A DNA stretch of 64,000 nucleotides from Bacteroidota bacterium (lineage in GTDB: Bacteria > Bacteroidota > Bacteroidia > Bacteroidales > Dysgonomonadaceae). The notes under the pieces are model-generated. The model was not told where the DNA came from. It searched no databases and saw nothing but the letters and a program-made list of their open reading frames with translations. The stretch covers positions 62,001 through 126,000 of the forward strand of contig JAEWGM010000024.1 in the NCBI GenBank assembly GCA_023388315.1, read 5' to 3'. Position numbers and translations under genes: made by a program. Positions 42,231 through 51,409 of this stretch are shown one piece after another. Position 1 is the stretch's first letter; every line of letters starts with the position of its first letter.

Positions 42231-43229
42231 ATGGAAAAAGTATCTTTAAAGGTAATTGCCAATCAAGTAGGCGTTTCCATAGCCACCGTATCCCTTGTTT
42301 TGAATGGAAAAAACAAAAACGGACGCGTAAGCGCGGAAACATCAAAAAGGATTTTGGACAAAGCTGCCGAGTTGAATTATATGCCCAATTCTTTGGCTAA
42401 AGGACTGAGAATGGGGCGTTCTAAATCCATAGGCTTGATTGTGGCGGATATTTCCAACTCATTTTTTGGCACGCTGGCACTTCATATTCAAAAATACGCG
42501 GAAATAGAAGGGTACATTGTTATTATCGGTAACACAAATGAGGAACTGGGAGAAATGGAAAAAATGATTCGCTTCCTTAATGCCTATCAAATTGACGGAC
42601 TCATTTTGGTTCCTACAGAAAACAGTGAACCACTCATTCATAAATTAATAAAAGCAGAAATTCCACTGGTCTTGATCGACAGAACCTATCCGGAAATAAG
42701 CGTAAATTCCATCATCATCAACAATTTTGAAATTTCCAATATCGCGGTGAAACAACTCTTAAAAAAAGGGTGTAAAAACATCGCTTTTATTACGTACAAG
42801 GAAGAGCATCACCATATTAACGACCGACAACGAGGATATGAAGAAGCGTTGAAAGAAGAAGGAATTTTTAATCCCGATAATATTTTGGAAGTACGTTACG
42901 AATTTTTGAAAGACGATATAAAGAAAGCCATTTCCACGCTAATTAAAAGAAAACCCGCCATTGATGGATATTTTTTCGCGACTAACAGCATCTCCATCAT
43001 AAGCGTGAAACAATTGCTGAAAAATAATATCGATATTTATAATGATGTGCAAATTATGTGTTTTGACGAAAACGAAGCATATCATTTGTTGCCTCACACC
43101 CTACCTTATATTAAACAACCGATTGAAGAAATGGCAAAGAAATCAATTGAAATTATTGTAGATAAAATTGAAAAACGAAAAAAACATTCCAAAAATAACA
43201 TTCTTCAAGCGACACTTATTACCGAGTAA
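42231..43229 (+). CDS. LacI-family transcriptional regulator of the glycan locus
   Basis: 332 aa. The N-terminal HTH is classic LacI: SLKVIANQVGVSIATVSLVL followed by the hinge region NYMPNSLAKGLRMGRSK. Then the periplasmic-binding-protein-like ligand domain (IGLIVADISNSFFGTLALH, PLVLIDRTYPE). Family effectors are usually sugars; here probably an intermediate of the pathway encoded downstream. An operator-like palindrome lies in its own promoter and a perfect one before fucI, 51 nt after its stop. Control of a SusCD locus by a LacI protein, instead of a hybrid two-component or anti-sigma system, is less usual. Confidence 0.9.
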   Translation: MEKVSLKVIANQVGVSIATVSLVLNGKNKNGRVSAETSKRILDKAAELNYMPNSLAKGLRMGRSKSIGLIVADISNSFFGTLALHIQKYAEIEGYIVIIGNTNEELGEMEKMIRFLNAYQIDGLILVPTENSEPLIHKLIKAEIPLVLIDRTYPEISVNSIIINNFEISNIAVKQLLKKGCKNIAFITYKEEHHHINDRQRGYEEALKEEGIFNPDNILEVRYEFLKDDIKKAISTLIKRKPAIDGYFFATNSISIISVKQLLKNNIDIYNDVQIMCFDENEAYHLLPHTLPYIKQPIEEMAKKSIEIIVDKIEKRKKHSKNNILQATLITE

Positions 43230-43259
43230 AACGAGCAAACAAAATTTTTAAACCTATAG

Positions 43260-43271
43260 TTAAACGTTTAA
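43260..43271. promoter_or_regulatory. LacI-family operator in front of fucI
   Basis: TTAAACGTTTAA, a perfect 12-bp palindrome with the central CG typical of LacI-family operators, 9 nt before the fucI ATG. A repressor bound here would block initiation of the fucI-led transcript. Confidence 0.7.
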
Positions 43272-43280
43272 TTAAAGAAT

Positions 43281-45056
43281 ATGAAAACAACTTATCCTAA
43301 AATCGGCATCCGTCCCATCATCGACGGAAGGCGTGGCGGAATACGCGAATCGTTGGAAGAAACAACCATGAATTTAGCCAAAAGCGCCGCAAAACTTTAT
43401 TCCGAAACCTTAAAGTACCCCGATGGGTCACCGGTTGAATGCGTAATTGCCGATACGACCATCGGTGGAGTGAAAGAAGCCGCTTTGTGCGCGGAAAAAT
43501 TTGAAAGAGAAGGCGTTGGCTTAACTTTATCGGTTACGCCCTGCTGGTGCTACGGTTCCGAAACCATTGATATGGACCCGCTTATTCCCAAAGCAATTTG
43601 GGGGTTCAATGGCACGGAGCGCCCTGGTGCGGTGTATCTTTCGGCTGCTTTGGCGGTTCACAATCAAAAAGGATTGCCCGCTTTCGGAATTTACGGAAAA
43701 AACGTGCAAGATGTAGGCGATAACACCATCCCCGATGATGTGAAGGAAAAACTGCTTCGTTTTGCCCGTGCGGGATTGGCGGTAGCCATTATGCGTGGAA
43801 AATCGTATTTAGCCATCGGTTCCGTATCCATGGGAATTGGCGGTTCCATGGTAAACCCCGATTTCCTGCAGGAATATTTGGGAATGCGAACCGAACAAAT
43901 TGATGCAAGTGAAATTCTTCGTCGCATTCAACTGGAAATTTACGACAAAGAAGAGTTTGAAAAAGCCATGGCGTGGACAAAAGAGAAATGTATGGCACGC
44001 GAAGGCGAAGATTATAACCCTGATCACCTGAAACACAGCCGTGAACAGAAAGATAAAGATTGGGAATTTGTGGTGAAAATGACGCTGATTATGCGCGATT
44101 TAATGATTGGCAACCCCAAATTGGATGAAATTGGTTTTGGCGAAGAAGCCCTCGGGCACAATGCCATTGCCGGAGGCTTTCAAGGGCAACGCCAATGGAC
44201 CGACTTTTTACCCGATGGCGATTTTTCCGAAGCCATCTTAAACTCCTCTTTCGACTGGAACGGAAAGCGCGAAGCCTTCACTTTTGCCACGGAAGACGAT
44301 TATTTGAACGGCATCAGTATGCTTTTCAATCATCTTCTAACCAACACCGCGCAAATATTTGCCGATGTACGCACCTACTGGAGTCCCGAAGCCATTGAAC
44401 GCGTAAGCGGCTGGAAACCCGAAGGAAGACTAAAAGACGGCGCCATTCACCTCATTAATTCCGGTTCGTGCACGTTAGACGGAACGGGCCAACAATCTGA
44501 TAAAGACGACAATCCGGTGATGAAGCCGTTTTGGGAAATTACCGATGACGAAGTGGAGAAAATGTTGGAAGCAACCACGTGGCATCCCGCATCGCTCGAA
44601 TATATGCGGGGTGGTGGGTATTCATCGCAATTCCTCACGCGGCCCGATATGCCCGTAACGATTTGCCGCATTAACCTCATTAAAGGATTGGGCCCGGTAC
44701 TTCAAATTGCGGAAGGATGGACGGCAACTTTCCCAGATGAAGTGTTCGATATCATTAATAAACGTACCGATAAAACGTGGCCCTCCACCTTCTTTGTGCC
44801 GCGCGTTACCGGAAAAGGGCGTTTTACCGATGTTTATTCCGTAATGAATTATTGGGGTGCCAACCACGGCGCCATTAGCTACGGCCACATAGGAGCCGAT
44901 TTAATCACTTTGGCATCGGCATTATCCATCCCGGTGAATATGCACAATGTGGACGAAAATCTCATCTTCCGACCCGATGCTTGGTCGGCTTTCGGATCCG
45001 ATAACGAAGGTGCAGACTATAGAGCTTGTGCAACGTATGGGCCACTTTATAAATAA
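43281..45056 (+). CDS. fucI: L-fucose/D-arabinose isomerase
   Basis: 591 aa, full FucI length. The N-terminus PKIGIRPIIDGRRGGIRESL is diagnostic; GGFQGQRQWTDFLPDGDFSE and NSSFDWNGKREAF with FATEDD hold the metal/active-site acids, and the C-terminus has NYWGANHGAISYGHIGADL. The enzyme isomerises L-fucose to L-fuculose and, equally well known, D-arabinose to D-ribulose. With a ribulokinase-type kinase at 63862 and no fuculokinase or fuculose-phosphate aldolase in the window, D-arabinose is the more likely substrate. The operator at 43260 precedes it; a GH172 gene follows after 15 nt. Confidence 0.95.
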   Translation: MKTTYPKIGIRPIIDGRRGGIRESLEETTMNLAKSAAKLYSETLKYPDGSPVECVIADTTIGGVKEAALCAEKFEREGVGLTLSVTPCWCYGSETIDMDPLIPKAIWGFNGTERPGAVYLSAALAVHNQKGLPAFGIYGKNVQDVGDNTIPDDVKEKLLRFARAGLAVAIMRGKSYLAIGSVSMGIGGSMVNPDFLQEYLGMRTEQIDASEILRRIQLEIYDKEEFEKAMAWTKEKCMAREGEDYNPDHLKHSREQKDKDWEFVVKMTLIMRDLMIGNPKLDEIGFGEEALGHNAIAGGFQGQRQWTDFLPDGDFSEAILNSSFDWNGKREAFTFATEDDYLNGISMLFNHLLTNTAQIFADVRTYWSPEAIERVSGWKPEGRLKDGAIHLINSGSCTLDGTGQQSDKDDNPVMKPFWEITDDEVEKMLEATTWHPASLEYMRGGGYSSQFLTRPDMPVTICRINLIKGLGPVLQIAEGWTATFPDEVFDIINKRTDKTWPSTFFVPRVTGKGRFTDVYSVMNYWGANHGAISYGHIGADLITLASALSIPVNMHNVDENLIFRPDAWSAFGSDNEGADYRACATYGPLYK

Positions 45057-45071
45057 TTTAAACTCAAAAAA

Positions 45072-46265
45072 ATGAAAACAAAAACATTTTCCCTTTTTAT
45101 ATGTGTTGTTCTCGGTTTTCTTTTCAGTATTCCCGCTTTGGCACAAACGAATTTTTCCGCGGAGATGTTCGATTTGGCTAAACTAAAAACGGGCGTAAAA
45201 AACAAAAGAATTTCGAGTACCGACAAAACCGGAGGTAACAGAGACCACTTGGAACCCTTTGCACCGGGAGAAAAAAGAACCATTGCGGAAATTAGCGGAA
45301 CGGGCGTAATAAACCATATTTGGATTACCATTGCTCCTCCACCAAATGAATTGAGCAGGAACGATATCATCATCCGGATGTATTGGGACGGAAACGATTA
45401 TCCTTCGGTGGAATCGCCTATCGGGCCGTTTTTTGGTCAAGGTTGGGACGAACGATACAACTATGCCTCCCTTCCTTTATCAGCCGGACCAGAGGAAGGA
45501 ACAGGATTAACAAGCTACTTCACTATGCCCTTTGAAAAAGGCGCGCGAATAGAAATTGAAAACCAAACCGATAAAACCATCAACGCTTTCTATTTCTATG
45601 TGGATTATTTGGAAATGAACGAACTGCCCGAAGATATGGGACGATTCCACGCGTGGTACAACCACAGCTTAACCGAAGCGCTTCCCGAAGGTGAAACCGA
45701 GTGGGCGCTCACCGGCCCTTGGAAACCAAACACGCAAACCGATAGAAACTATGTATTTATCGAAACCAAAGGAAAAGGACATTTCGTTGGGATTAATTAT
45801 TACGTGCACTCCCCCACCCCAATGTGGTATGGTGAAGGTGACGATATGTGGTTTATCGATGATGAAAAAGCGCCTTCGTTAATCGGTACCGGAACGGAAG
45901 ACTTTTTCAACACTTCGTGGTGTCCCAAAGAGCCGTTTTCGCATCCACATTTCGGCTATCCGCGCGTGAACAACGATATAGGTTGGCTGGGACGCACGCA
46001 CGTGTACCGTTTCTTTATAAATGACCCTATTTTTTTTGAAACTTCTGTGAAAGGAACTATTGAAACCGGTCACAACAACAATCTTACATTAGACTTGGGT
46101 ACTGTGGCATATTGGTATCAAGATAAAGCGGTATCGCTTCCTCCCGCTCCAACCAAAGAAATGAGGAGGCCCAAGCCATTTATCAACCATATGGACATGC
46201 ACCGCTGGAGAGACGCGTGGCGGAAAGCAAAAGGAAACGACCCGCAGCTGTGGGGAAATGAGTGA
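45072..46265 (+). CDS. DUF2961 / GH172 family glycoside hydrolase, secreted (copy 1)
   Basis: 397 aa with a signal peptide (cleavage after PALAQ). DUF2961 signatures: FAPGEKRTIAEISGTGVINH, MYWDGNDYPSVESPIGPFFG, and the conserved acidic motif LIGTGTEDFFNTSW. The family forms jelly-roll trimers or hexamers. Characterised GH172 enzymes are difructose-dianhydride I hydrolase and alpha-D-arabinofuranosidase, both acting on furanosides. First of three copies in the locus, coupled to fucI (15-nt gap). Low overall similarity to the other two copies suggests different linkages. Confidence 0.88.
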   Translation: MKTKTFSLFICVVLGFLFSIPALAQTNFSAEMFDLAKLKTGVKNKRISSTDKTGGNRDHLEPFAPGEKRTIAEISGTGVINHIWITIAPPPNELSRNDIIIRMYWDGNDYPSVESPIGPFFGQGWDERYNYASLPLSAGPEEGTGLTSYFTMPFEKGARIEIENQTDKTINAFYFYVDYLEMNELPEDMGRFHAWYNHSLTEALPEGETEWALTGPWKPNTQTDRNYVFIETKGKGHFVGINYYVHSPTPMWYGEGDDMWFIDDEKAPSLIGTGTEDFFNTSWCPKEPFSHPHFGYPRVNNDIGWLGRTHVYRFFINDPIFFETSVKGTIETGHNNNLTLDLGTVAYWYQDKAVSLPPAPTKEMRRPKPFINHMDMHRWRDAWRKAKGNDPQLWGNE

Positions 46266-46322
46266 GGAAATACCATAGAGTAGAAACTTTTAATTTTTAA
46301 GATGCATATTTAAACTTATATT

Positions 46323-49300
46323 ATGAGAAAAAGAAAATTTGAAAACTGGTTTCTTGTACTGCTACTATGTATAGGAAATATTTTCGCGGCATTTTCAGAC
46401 AACAATGAAATGCAGCAGTCGCCAAGGAAAGTAACCGGGCGCGTGATGGACGCGAGCGGAGAACTTCTGATAGGAGTGAACGTGATGGAGCAAGGTACTA
46501 CCAATGGCACCGTTACAGATATAAATGGCACGTACACCATAACGGTTAACACTTCGCCCGCAACCTTGGTTTTTACCTATGTTGGATTTAAAACGCGTGA
46601 AGTCGCGGTGGGCAATCAGGGAATTATGGACGTAACGTTGGAGGAAGACATCGAAGCGCTCGATGAAGTGGTTGTGGTGGGATTTGGAACACAGAAAAAA
46701 GCTTCTGTGGTGGGATCCATTACCAATGTTGATCCCGGGAAGTTATCGTTAACCCCCACACGTTCGTTAAGTAACAATTTGGCAGGTATGGTTTCGGGCG
46801 TTATTGCCGTGCAACGAAGCGGTAACCCGTGGTTCAACAACTCCGATTTCTGGATTCGCGGTATCAGTACATTTACCGGTAACGCTAATCCGATGGTGCT
46901 TGTGGATGGCATTGAACGCTCAATTCATGACATTGACCCGGAAGAAATTGAATCTTTCTCGGTATTAAAAGACGCTGCCGCAAGCGCCGTGTATGGTGTT
47001 CGTGGCGCAAACGGCGTTATTATGATTAATACCAAAAGAGGAAAAATTGGAAAACCGCAGGTAGAAGTTCGACTCGAAAAAGCGTACACCTCTCCCATTA
47101 AGTTGTTGGATTACATTGGCAGTGTGCAATATTTGGAGCTTATTAATGAGATGAATGCCGACAATGGCCGGGCACCGTTTGCAAGCGAAGCCATGTTATT
47201 AAATTACAAGCATCAAACCGATCCGGAGTTGTATCCCGATGTAAATTGGTGGAATATAGTGGCAAAAGAGCATGCCGATAATACCAAAGCAAATTTAAGC
47301 ATCAACGGCGGAACCGATATTTTGCGCTACGCGCTGGTGGTGGGTTATTACGACGAAAATGGAATTATTAGAAGAGATCCTAATCAGGACTGGGACTCAT
47401 CGTTAAAAGTAAGCCGATACACGGTGCGTTCAAATGTGGATGTAAACGTTACACCTTCCACCTTGGTGAGGATTAACTTGGGAGGCTTCCTTCAAACACG
47501 CAATGGGCCACCAAGAGGAAACGCAGATTATAGACCCGGAGATATTCCGGAAAACGAAGAAACCAACACCGGTATCTTCTATCATGCTATGAGAATTCCT
47601 CCGTATCTTCACCCGCCCATTTATGCAGATGGCAAAATTCCACGCGTATTTGCCAAGGAAAATCCCTGGGCCTGGGCTACACAAAGAGGTTTCGAAAAAT
47701 TAAATAACAGTAAAATTGAGGCATTAACCTCTGTTGAGCAAGACTTAAAGTTTTTAACGCCGGGTTTATCGGCAAAATTGACTTTCGCTTTCGATAAATT
47801 TTCAGGAAACTCTGTTAACCGTGCAAAAACACCCGATTATTATAATCCGGCATCGGCAAGAGACGAAAACGGAAACCTGATAACAACCATAGCGCATCAC
47901 GGCGAGCAGTTTCTATCACACAGCCAAGGAGCCGAATGGGGCGACCAGAGTATCTATCTGGAAGGAATGCTTTCCTATAACCGTGTGTTCAACAGTCTTC
48001 ACGATGTAAACTCGATGCTTTTGTATAATCAAAAAAACTACGATAGAGGCGACGCACTTCCCTATCGTACGCAAGGTATTGCCGGACGGTTTTCCTATAC
48101 GTTCGACAGAAGATATGTAGGAGAATTTAACTTCGGATACAACGGTTCGGAAAACTTCGCCCCGGGCAAACGATTCGGTTTCTTTCCCGCGGTGGCCGTA
48201 GGTTGGATTGTTTCTCAGGAAGAGTTCATGCAACCCATTTCCGATGTTGTTTCAAATTTAAAAATCAGAGGTTCTTGGGGACAAGCCGGAAACAGTATTC
48301 TTGGACGAAATATTTGGGACAGGCGTTTCGCTTATATATCCACCATTGTTAACACCGGCTCATACCGATGGGGAACTGAAAACAATGTTTATAGGTTAGG
48401 CCGCGCCGAAGGTGACGTGGGTGTTTCCGATTTAACGTGGGAAACAGTTACAAAACAGAATTTAGGCTTGGAATTAGGCCTGTGGAATAATTCGATAAAC
48501 TATACCGTTGATTTTTTCAAAGAACAACGTAGGGATATATTTATGGAAAGAAAAAACGTTCCCGGGTCGGCCGGTTTTAATAGAACCATTTGGGCTAATT
48601 TTGGAAAAGTGGATAATCAAGGGATAGATATGTCGTTAACCGCCAATAAACAAATCAATCGCGACTGGCATTTTTCCGCCATAGCAAACTATACATATGC
48701 GCACAATAAAGTGGTTGAAATTGATGAGCCTGCTTCCATTGTGGGTACATACCGTTCCGGAACCGGAAAGCCGGTAGGCCAATTGTTTGGTTTAATAGCT
48801 GAAGGGCTCTTCACGGCAGATGATTTCGATGAAAATGGCCGCTTAAAAGAAGGGATTCCCGTACAGAACTTCAGCGATGTAGAGAATTTGCGTCCCGGAG
48901 ATATTAAATATCGTGATATGAACGGAGATGGCTTAATTAGCGCTGTGGATGCCACCGCTATTGGAGGTACACGCGTACCCGAAATTATTTACGGGTTCGG
49001 AGCCAATGTAAAATACAAAGCCATAGATTTTGGATTCTTCTTTCAGGGAGCAGGCAAAACGTACCAAATACTTCGTGGGGAGAACTGGCTTCCCGGCTCT
49101 GTTTTGGGTGCAGGAAATATTTTTTCTAACGTAAACGATCGTTGGACTCCCGAAAACCCAAGCCAAGATGTGTTTTGGCCTCGTTTAGGCAATATAGCGG
49201 TTGCAAATAATGAACAAAGCTCTACTTGGTGGTTGCGCGATATGAGTTTCCTAAGATTAAAGAACATTGAGTTGGGCTATATGTTTCCACGCACATTAAC

Positions 49301-49466
49301 CAATAGAATTGGTGTGAGAGACTGTCGGTTATTTGTGAGAGGATCAAATTTACTCACATTCTCAAAATTCAAACTTTGGGATCCGGAATTAGAAACCACC
49401 GATGGATTAAGATATCCGCAAATGAAATCGGTTTCGGTAGGTTTAAGCATTAATTTTAACAACTAA
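46323..49466 (+). CDS. SusC-family TonB-dependent glycan transporter
   Basis: 1047 aa. Signal peptide, CarboxypepD_reg domain (VTGRVMDASGELLIGVNVME), TonB-box segment ALDEVVVVGFGTQKKAS, and the SusC plug signature WIRGISTFTGNANPMVLVDG, then a 22-strand-type barrel ending VGLSINFN. Forms the outer-membrane channel that imports oligosaccharides with its SusD lid. The SusD gene follows 11 nt downstream. Confidence 0.96.
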   Translation: MRKRKFENWFLVLLLCIGNIFAAFSDNNEMQQSPRKVTGRVMDASGELLIGVNVMEQGTTNGTVTDINGTYTITVNTSPATLVFTYVGFKTREVAVGNQGIMDVTLEEDIEALDEVVVVGFGTQKKASVVGSITNVDPGKLSLTPTRSLSNNLAGMVSGVIAVQRSGNPWFNNSDFWIRGISTFTGNANPMVLVDGIERSIHDIDPEEIESFSVLKDAAASAVYGVRGANGVIMINTKRGKIGKPQVEVRLEKAYTSPIKLLDYIGSVQYLELINEMNADNGRAPFASEAMLLNYKHQTDPELYPDVNWWNIVAKEHADNTKANLSINGGTDILRYALVVGYYDENGIIRRDPNQDWDSSLKVSRYTVRSNVDVNVTPSTLVRINLGGFLQTRNGPPRGNADYRPGDIPENEETNTGIFYHAMRIPPYLHPPIYADGKIPRVFAKENPWAWATQRGFEKLNNSKIEALTSVEQDLKFLTPGLSAKLTFAFDKFSGNSVNRAKTPDYYNPASARDENGNLITTIAHHGEQFLSHSQGAEWGDQSIYLEGMLSYNRVFNSLHDVNSMLLYNQKNYDRGDALPYRTQGIAGRFSYTFDRRYVGEFNFGYNGSENFAPGKRFGFFPAVAVGWIVSQEEFMQPISDVVSNLKIRGSWGQAGNSILGRNIWDRRFAYISTIVNTGSYRWGTENNVYRLGRAEGDVGVSDLTWETVTKQNLGLELGLWNNSINYTVDFFKEQRRDIFMERKNVPGSAGFNRTIWANFGKVDNQGIDMSLTANKQINRDWHFSAIANYTYAHNKVVEIDEPASIVGTYRSGTGKPVGQLFGLIAEGLFTADDFDENGRLKEGIPVQNFSDVENLRPGDIKYRDMNGDGLISAVDATAIGGTRVPEIIYGFGANVKYKAIDFGFFFQGAGKTYQILRGENWLPGSVLGAGNIFSNVNDRWTPENPSQDVFWPRLGNIAVANNEQSSTWWLRDMSFLRLKNIELGYMFPRTLTNRIGVRDCRLFVRGSNLLTFSKFKLWDPELETTDGLRYPQMKSVSVGLSINFNN

Positions 49467-49477
49467 TTCATACAGAG

Positions 49478-51379
49478 ATGAAAAAACAAATATATATAAC
49501 ACTATTTCTTTCGCTTATTTTGAGCGTAACAAGTTGTTCTGATTATCTTGATTATCAACCCGATGACTTTCTAACAATGGAAATGATTTTCACGGATAAA
49601 ATCAGAACGGAAGACTGGATGGCAAGCGTTTATTCTTCCATTCCCAGTCCAATGTGGGGTTATTTCAAAGACCAGGGATACAATATTATGGGAGATGATA
49701 TAACCATACCCCAAGAATGGCAACCTTTTGGATGGAGCAATGTGTATGCATACACTACCGCCAATTGGAGTCCAATTTCGGGTTGGAACCCTTATTATTG
49801 GGTGGAACTCCCCAAAAGAATTCGCACAGGGCTTGTTTTTCTTGAGGAAGTAAAGGTAATTCCTGAAGCGGGGTTAACTCAACAATATGTAGATCAAATG
49901 AAAAACGAAGTTCGCTTCCTCATTGCTTATTATTATTCTTTAATGATAGAATTATATGGCCCGATTCCTTTCGCGCCCGGTGTTATTTACGCTGTTGATG
50001 CGCCCGCGTCGGAATTAATGATTGGGCAAACGCCATATGACGAAATTGTAGATTGGATTGACAAGGAATTAAAAGAAGTTTCAAACAATCTTCCGGCGGT
50101 TTATCCCGATAATAACGACTGGGGCCGTGCAACATCCATTATGGCTTTGGCAATCAGGGCAAGGACATTGCTCTTCGCGGCCAGTCCCTTGTTTAATGGC
50201 AACCCCGATTTGAAAGATTGGCAAAACAACGAAGGCGTAAATTTATTTAAACCCGGTGTAGATGCCCAAAAATGGGAAAAAGCAGCAGCTGCACATAAAG
50301 AATTGATTGACGCGGCACGCGCGGCCGGATATGATTTGTATAAAGAATATAATTCCGATGGCTCCATCGATCCATTTATGTCATATTACAATATGTCGCT
50401 GAAAAGATTTTCCGATGGCAACAAAGAAATTCTATTTGGAAGGCCTGAAAATGAACATTTGGGAAGTTTCCAAGCCCATCATTTGCCCAAAGGCATTGGC
50501 GGAAACGCGGGTATGGGGGTAACCCAAGAATTGGTTGACGCTTTTTATATGAAAAACGGAATTGTTCCTATTTTGGGATATAACGAAGACGGTTCTCCCA
50601 TTATTAATCCGGCTTCCGGGTATGTTGAAAAAGGTTTTTCAAACGAAGCCGAGGTAAGAAATACACAATGGAGAGGCGCGGAAGGCCCCGAACGTATCGC
50701 GGGAAGGGTAACCTTAGACGGAACATACAATATGTACTGCAACCGTGAGCCCCGTTTTTACGTTTCGGTAATTTACAACGAAGCCTGGCTGGGTGTTGAC
50801 AACAGAAGGGTTGAATTTTTACAAAAAGGCGGTCGCGACACAGGGGAAACCTTCGATGCTCCGCAAAACGGATACAACGTAAGAAAAAGAATCAGCTTGG
50901 AAGTATTCCCACGAGAAAACCGACATCCTTATCAACCGGGTATTTTATATCGATTGGCTGAAGCTTATTTAGGTTATGCCGAAGCGCTCAATGAATCGCA
51001 AGGGCCAAACAGCACGGTATATGAATATGTGAACCTGGTAAGGCAACGAGCCGGAATTCCCGATTTGCAAGCCGGTTTAACAAAAGAGCAAATGCGCGAA
51101 GCCATTCAACAAGAAAGACGTGTGGAATTCAATTGCGAAGGCATCCGCTTTAACGATGTACGTCGCTGGAAATTAGGCGAAAAGTACTTAAACACAAGGT
51201 TGTTTGGCATGAACTTCAAAGGAAGCAAAAAAAGCGATGATGCAAATGATCCCGATGCTTTCTACAAAAGAACATTCTACAAGAACCGCTATTTTAATAA
51301 AAGAATGTATCTATGGCCGGTTCCGCAAGCGCAAATGGACATTAATCCTAATCTAGTGCAAGCGCCCGGATATAATTAG
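49478..51379 (+). CDS. SusD-family surface glycan-binding lipoprotein
   Basis: 633 aa. Lipobox in LSVTSCSDYLDYQPDDF followed by TPR-like helices typical of SusD. The C-terminal half has PYQPGILYRLAEAYLGYAEA and the RagB/SusD end VRQRAGIPDLQ and ERRVEFNCEGIRFNDVRRW. It caps the SusC channel and selects the glycan. Longer than many SusD proteins (about 500-570), with an insertion in the middle. Confidence 0.95.
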   Translation: MKKQIYITLFLSLILSVTSCSDYLDYQPDDFLTMEMIFTDKIRTEDWMASVYSSIPSPMWGYFKDQGYNIMGDDITIPQEWQPFGWSNVYAYTTANWSPISGWNPYYWVELPKRIRTGLVFLEEVKVIPEAGLTQQYVDQMKNEVRFLIAYYYSLMIELYGPIPFAPGVIYAVDAPASELMIGQTPYDEIVDWIDKELKEVSNNLPAVYPDNNDWGRATSIMALAIRARTLLFAASPLFNGNPDLKDWQNNEGVNLFKPGVDAQKWEKAAAAHKELIDAARAAGYDLYKEYNSDGSIDPFMSYYNMSLKRFSDGNKEILFGRPENEHLGSFQAHHLPKGIGGNAGMGVTQELVDAFYMKNGIVPILGYNEDGSPIINPASGYVEKGFSNEAEVRNTQWRGAEGPERIAGRVTLDGTYNMYCNREPRFYVSVIYNEAWLGVDNRRVEFLQKGGRDTGETFDAPQNGYNVRKRISLEVFPRENRHPYQPGILYRLAEAYLGYAEALNESQGPNSTVYEYVNLVRQRAGIPDLQAGLTKEQMREAIQQERRVEFNCEGIRFNDVRRWKLGEKYLNTRLFGMNFKGSKKSDDANDPDAFYKRTFYKNRYFNKRMYLWPVPQAQMDINPNLVQAPGYN

Positions 51380-51409
51380 ACAATTTTCAATTTATAAATA
51401 TAAAGACAA

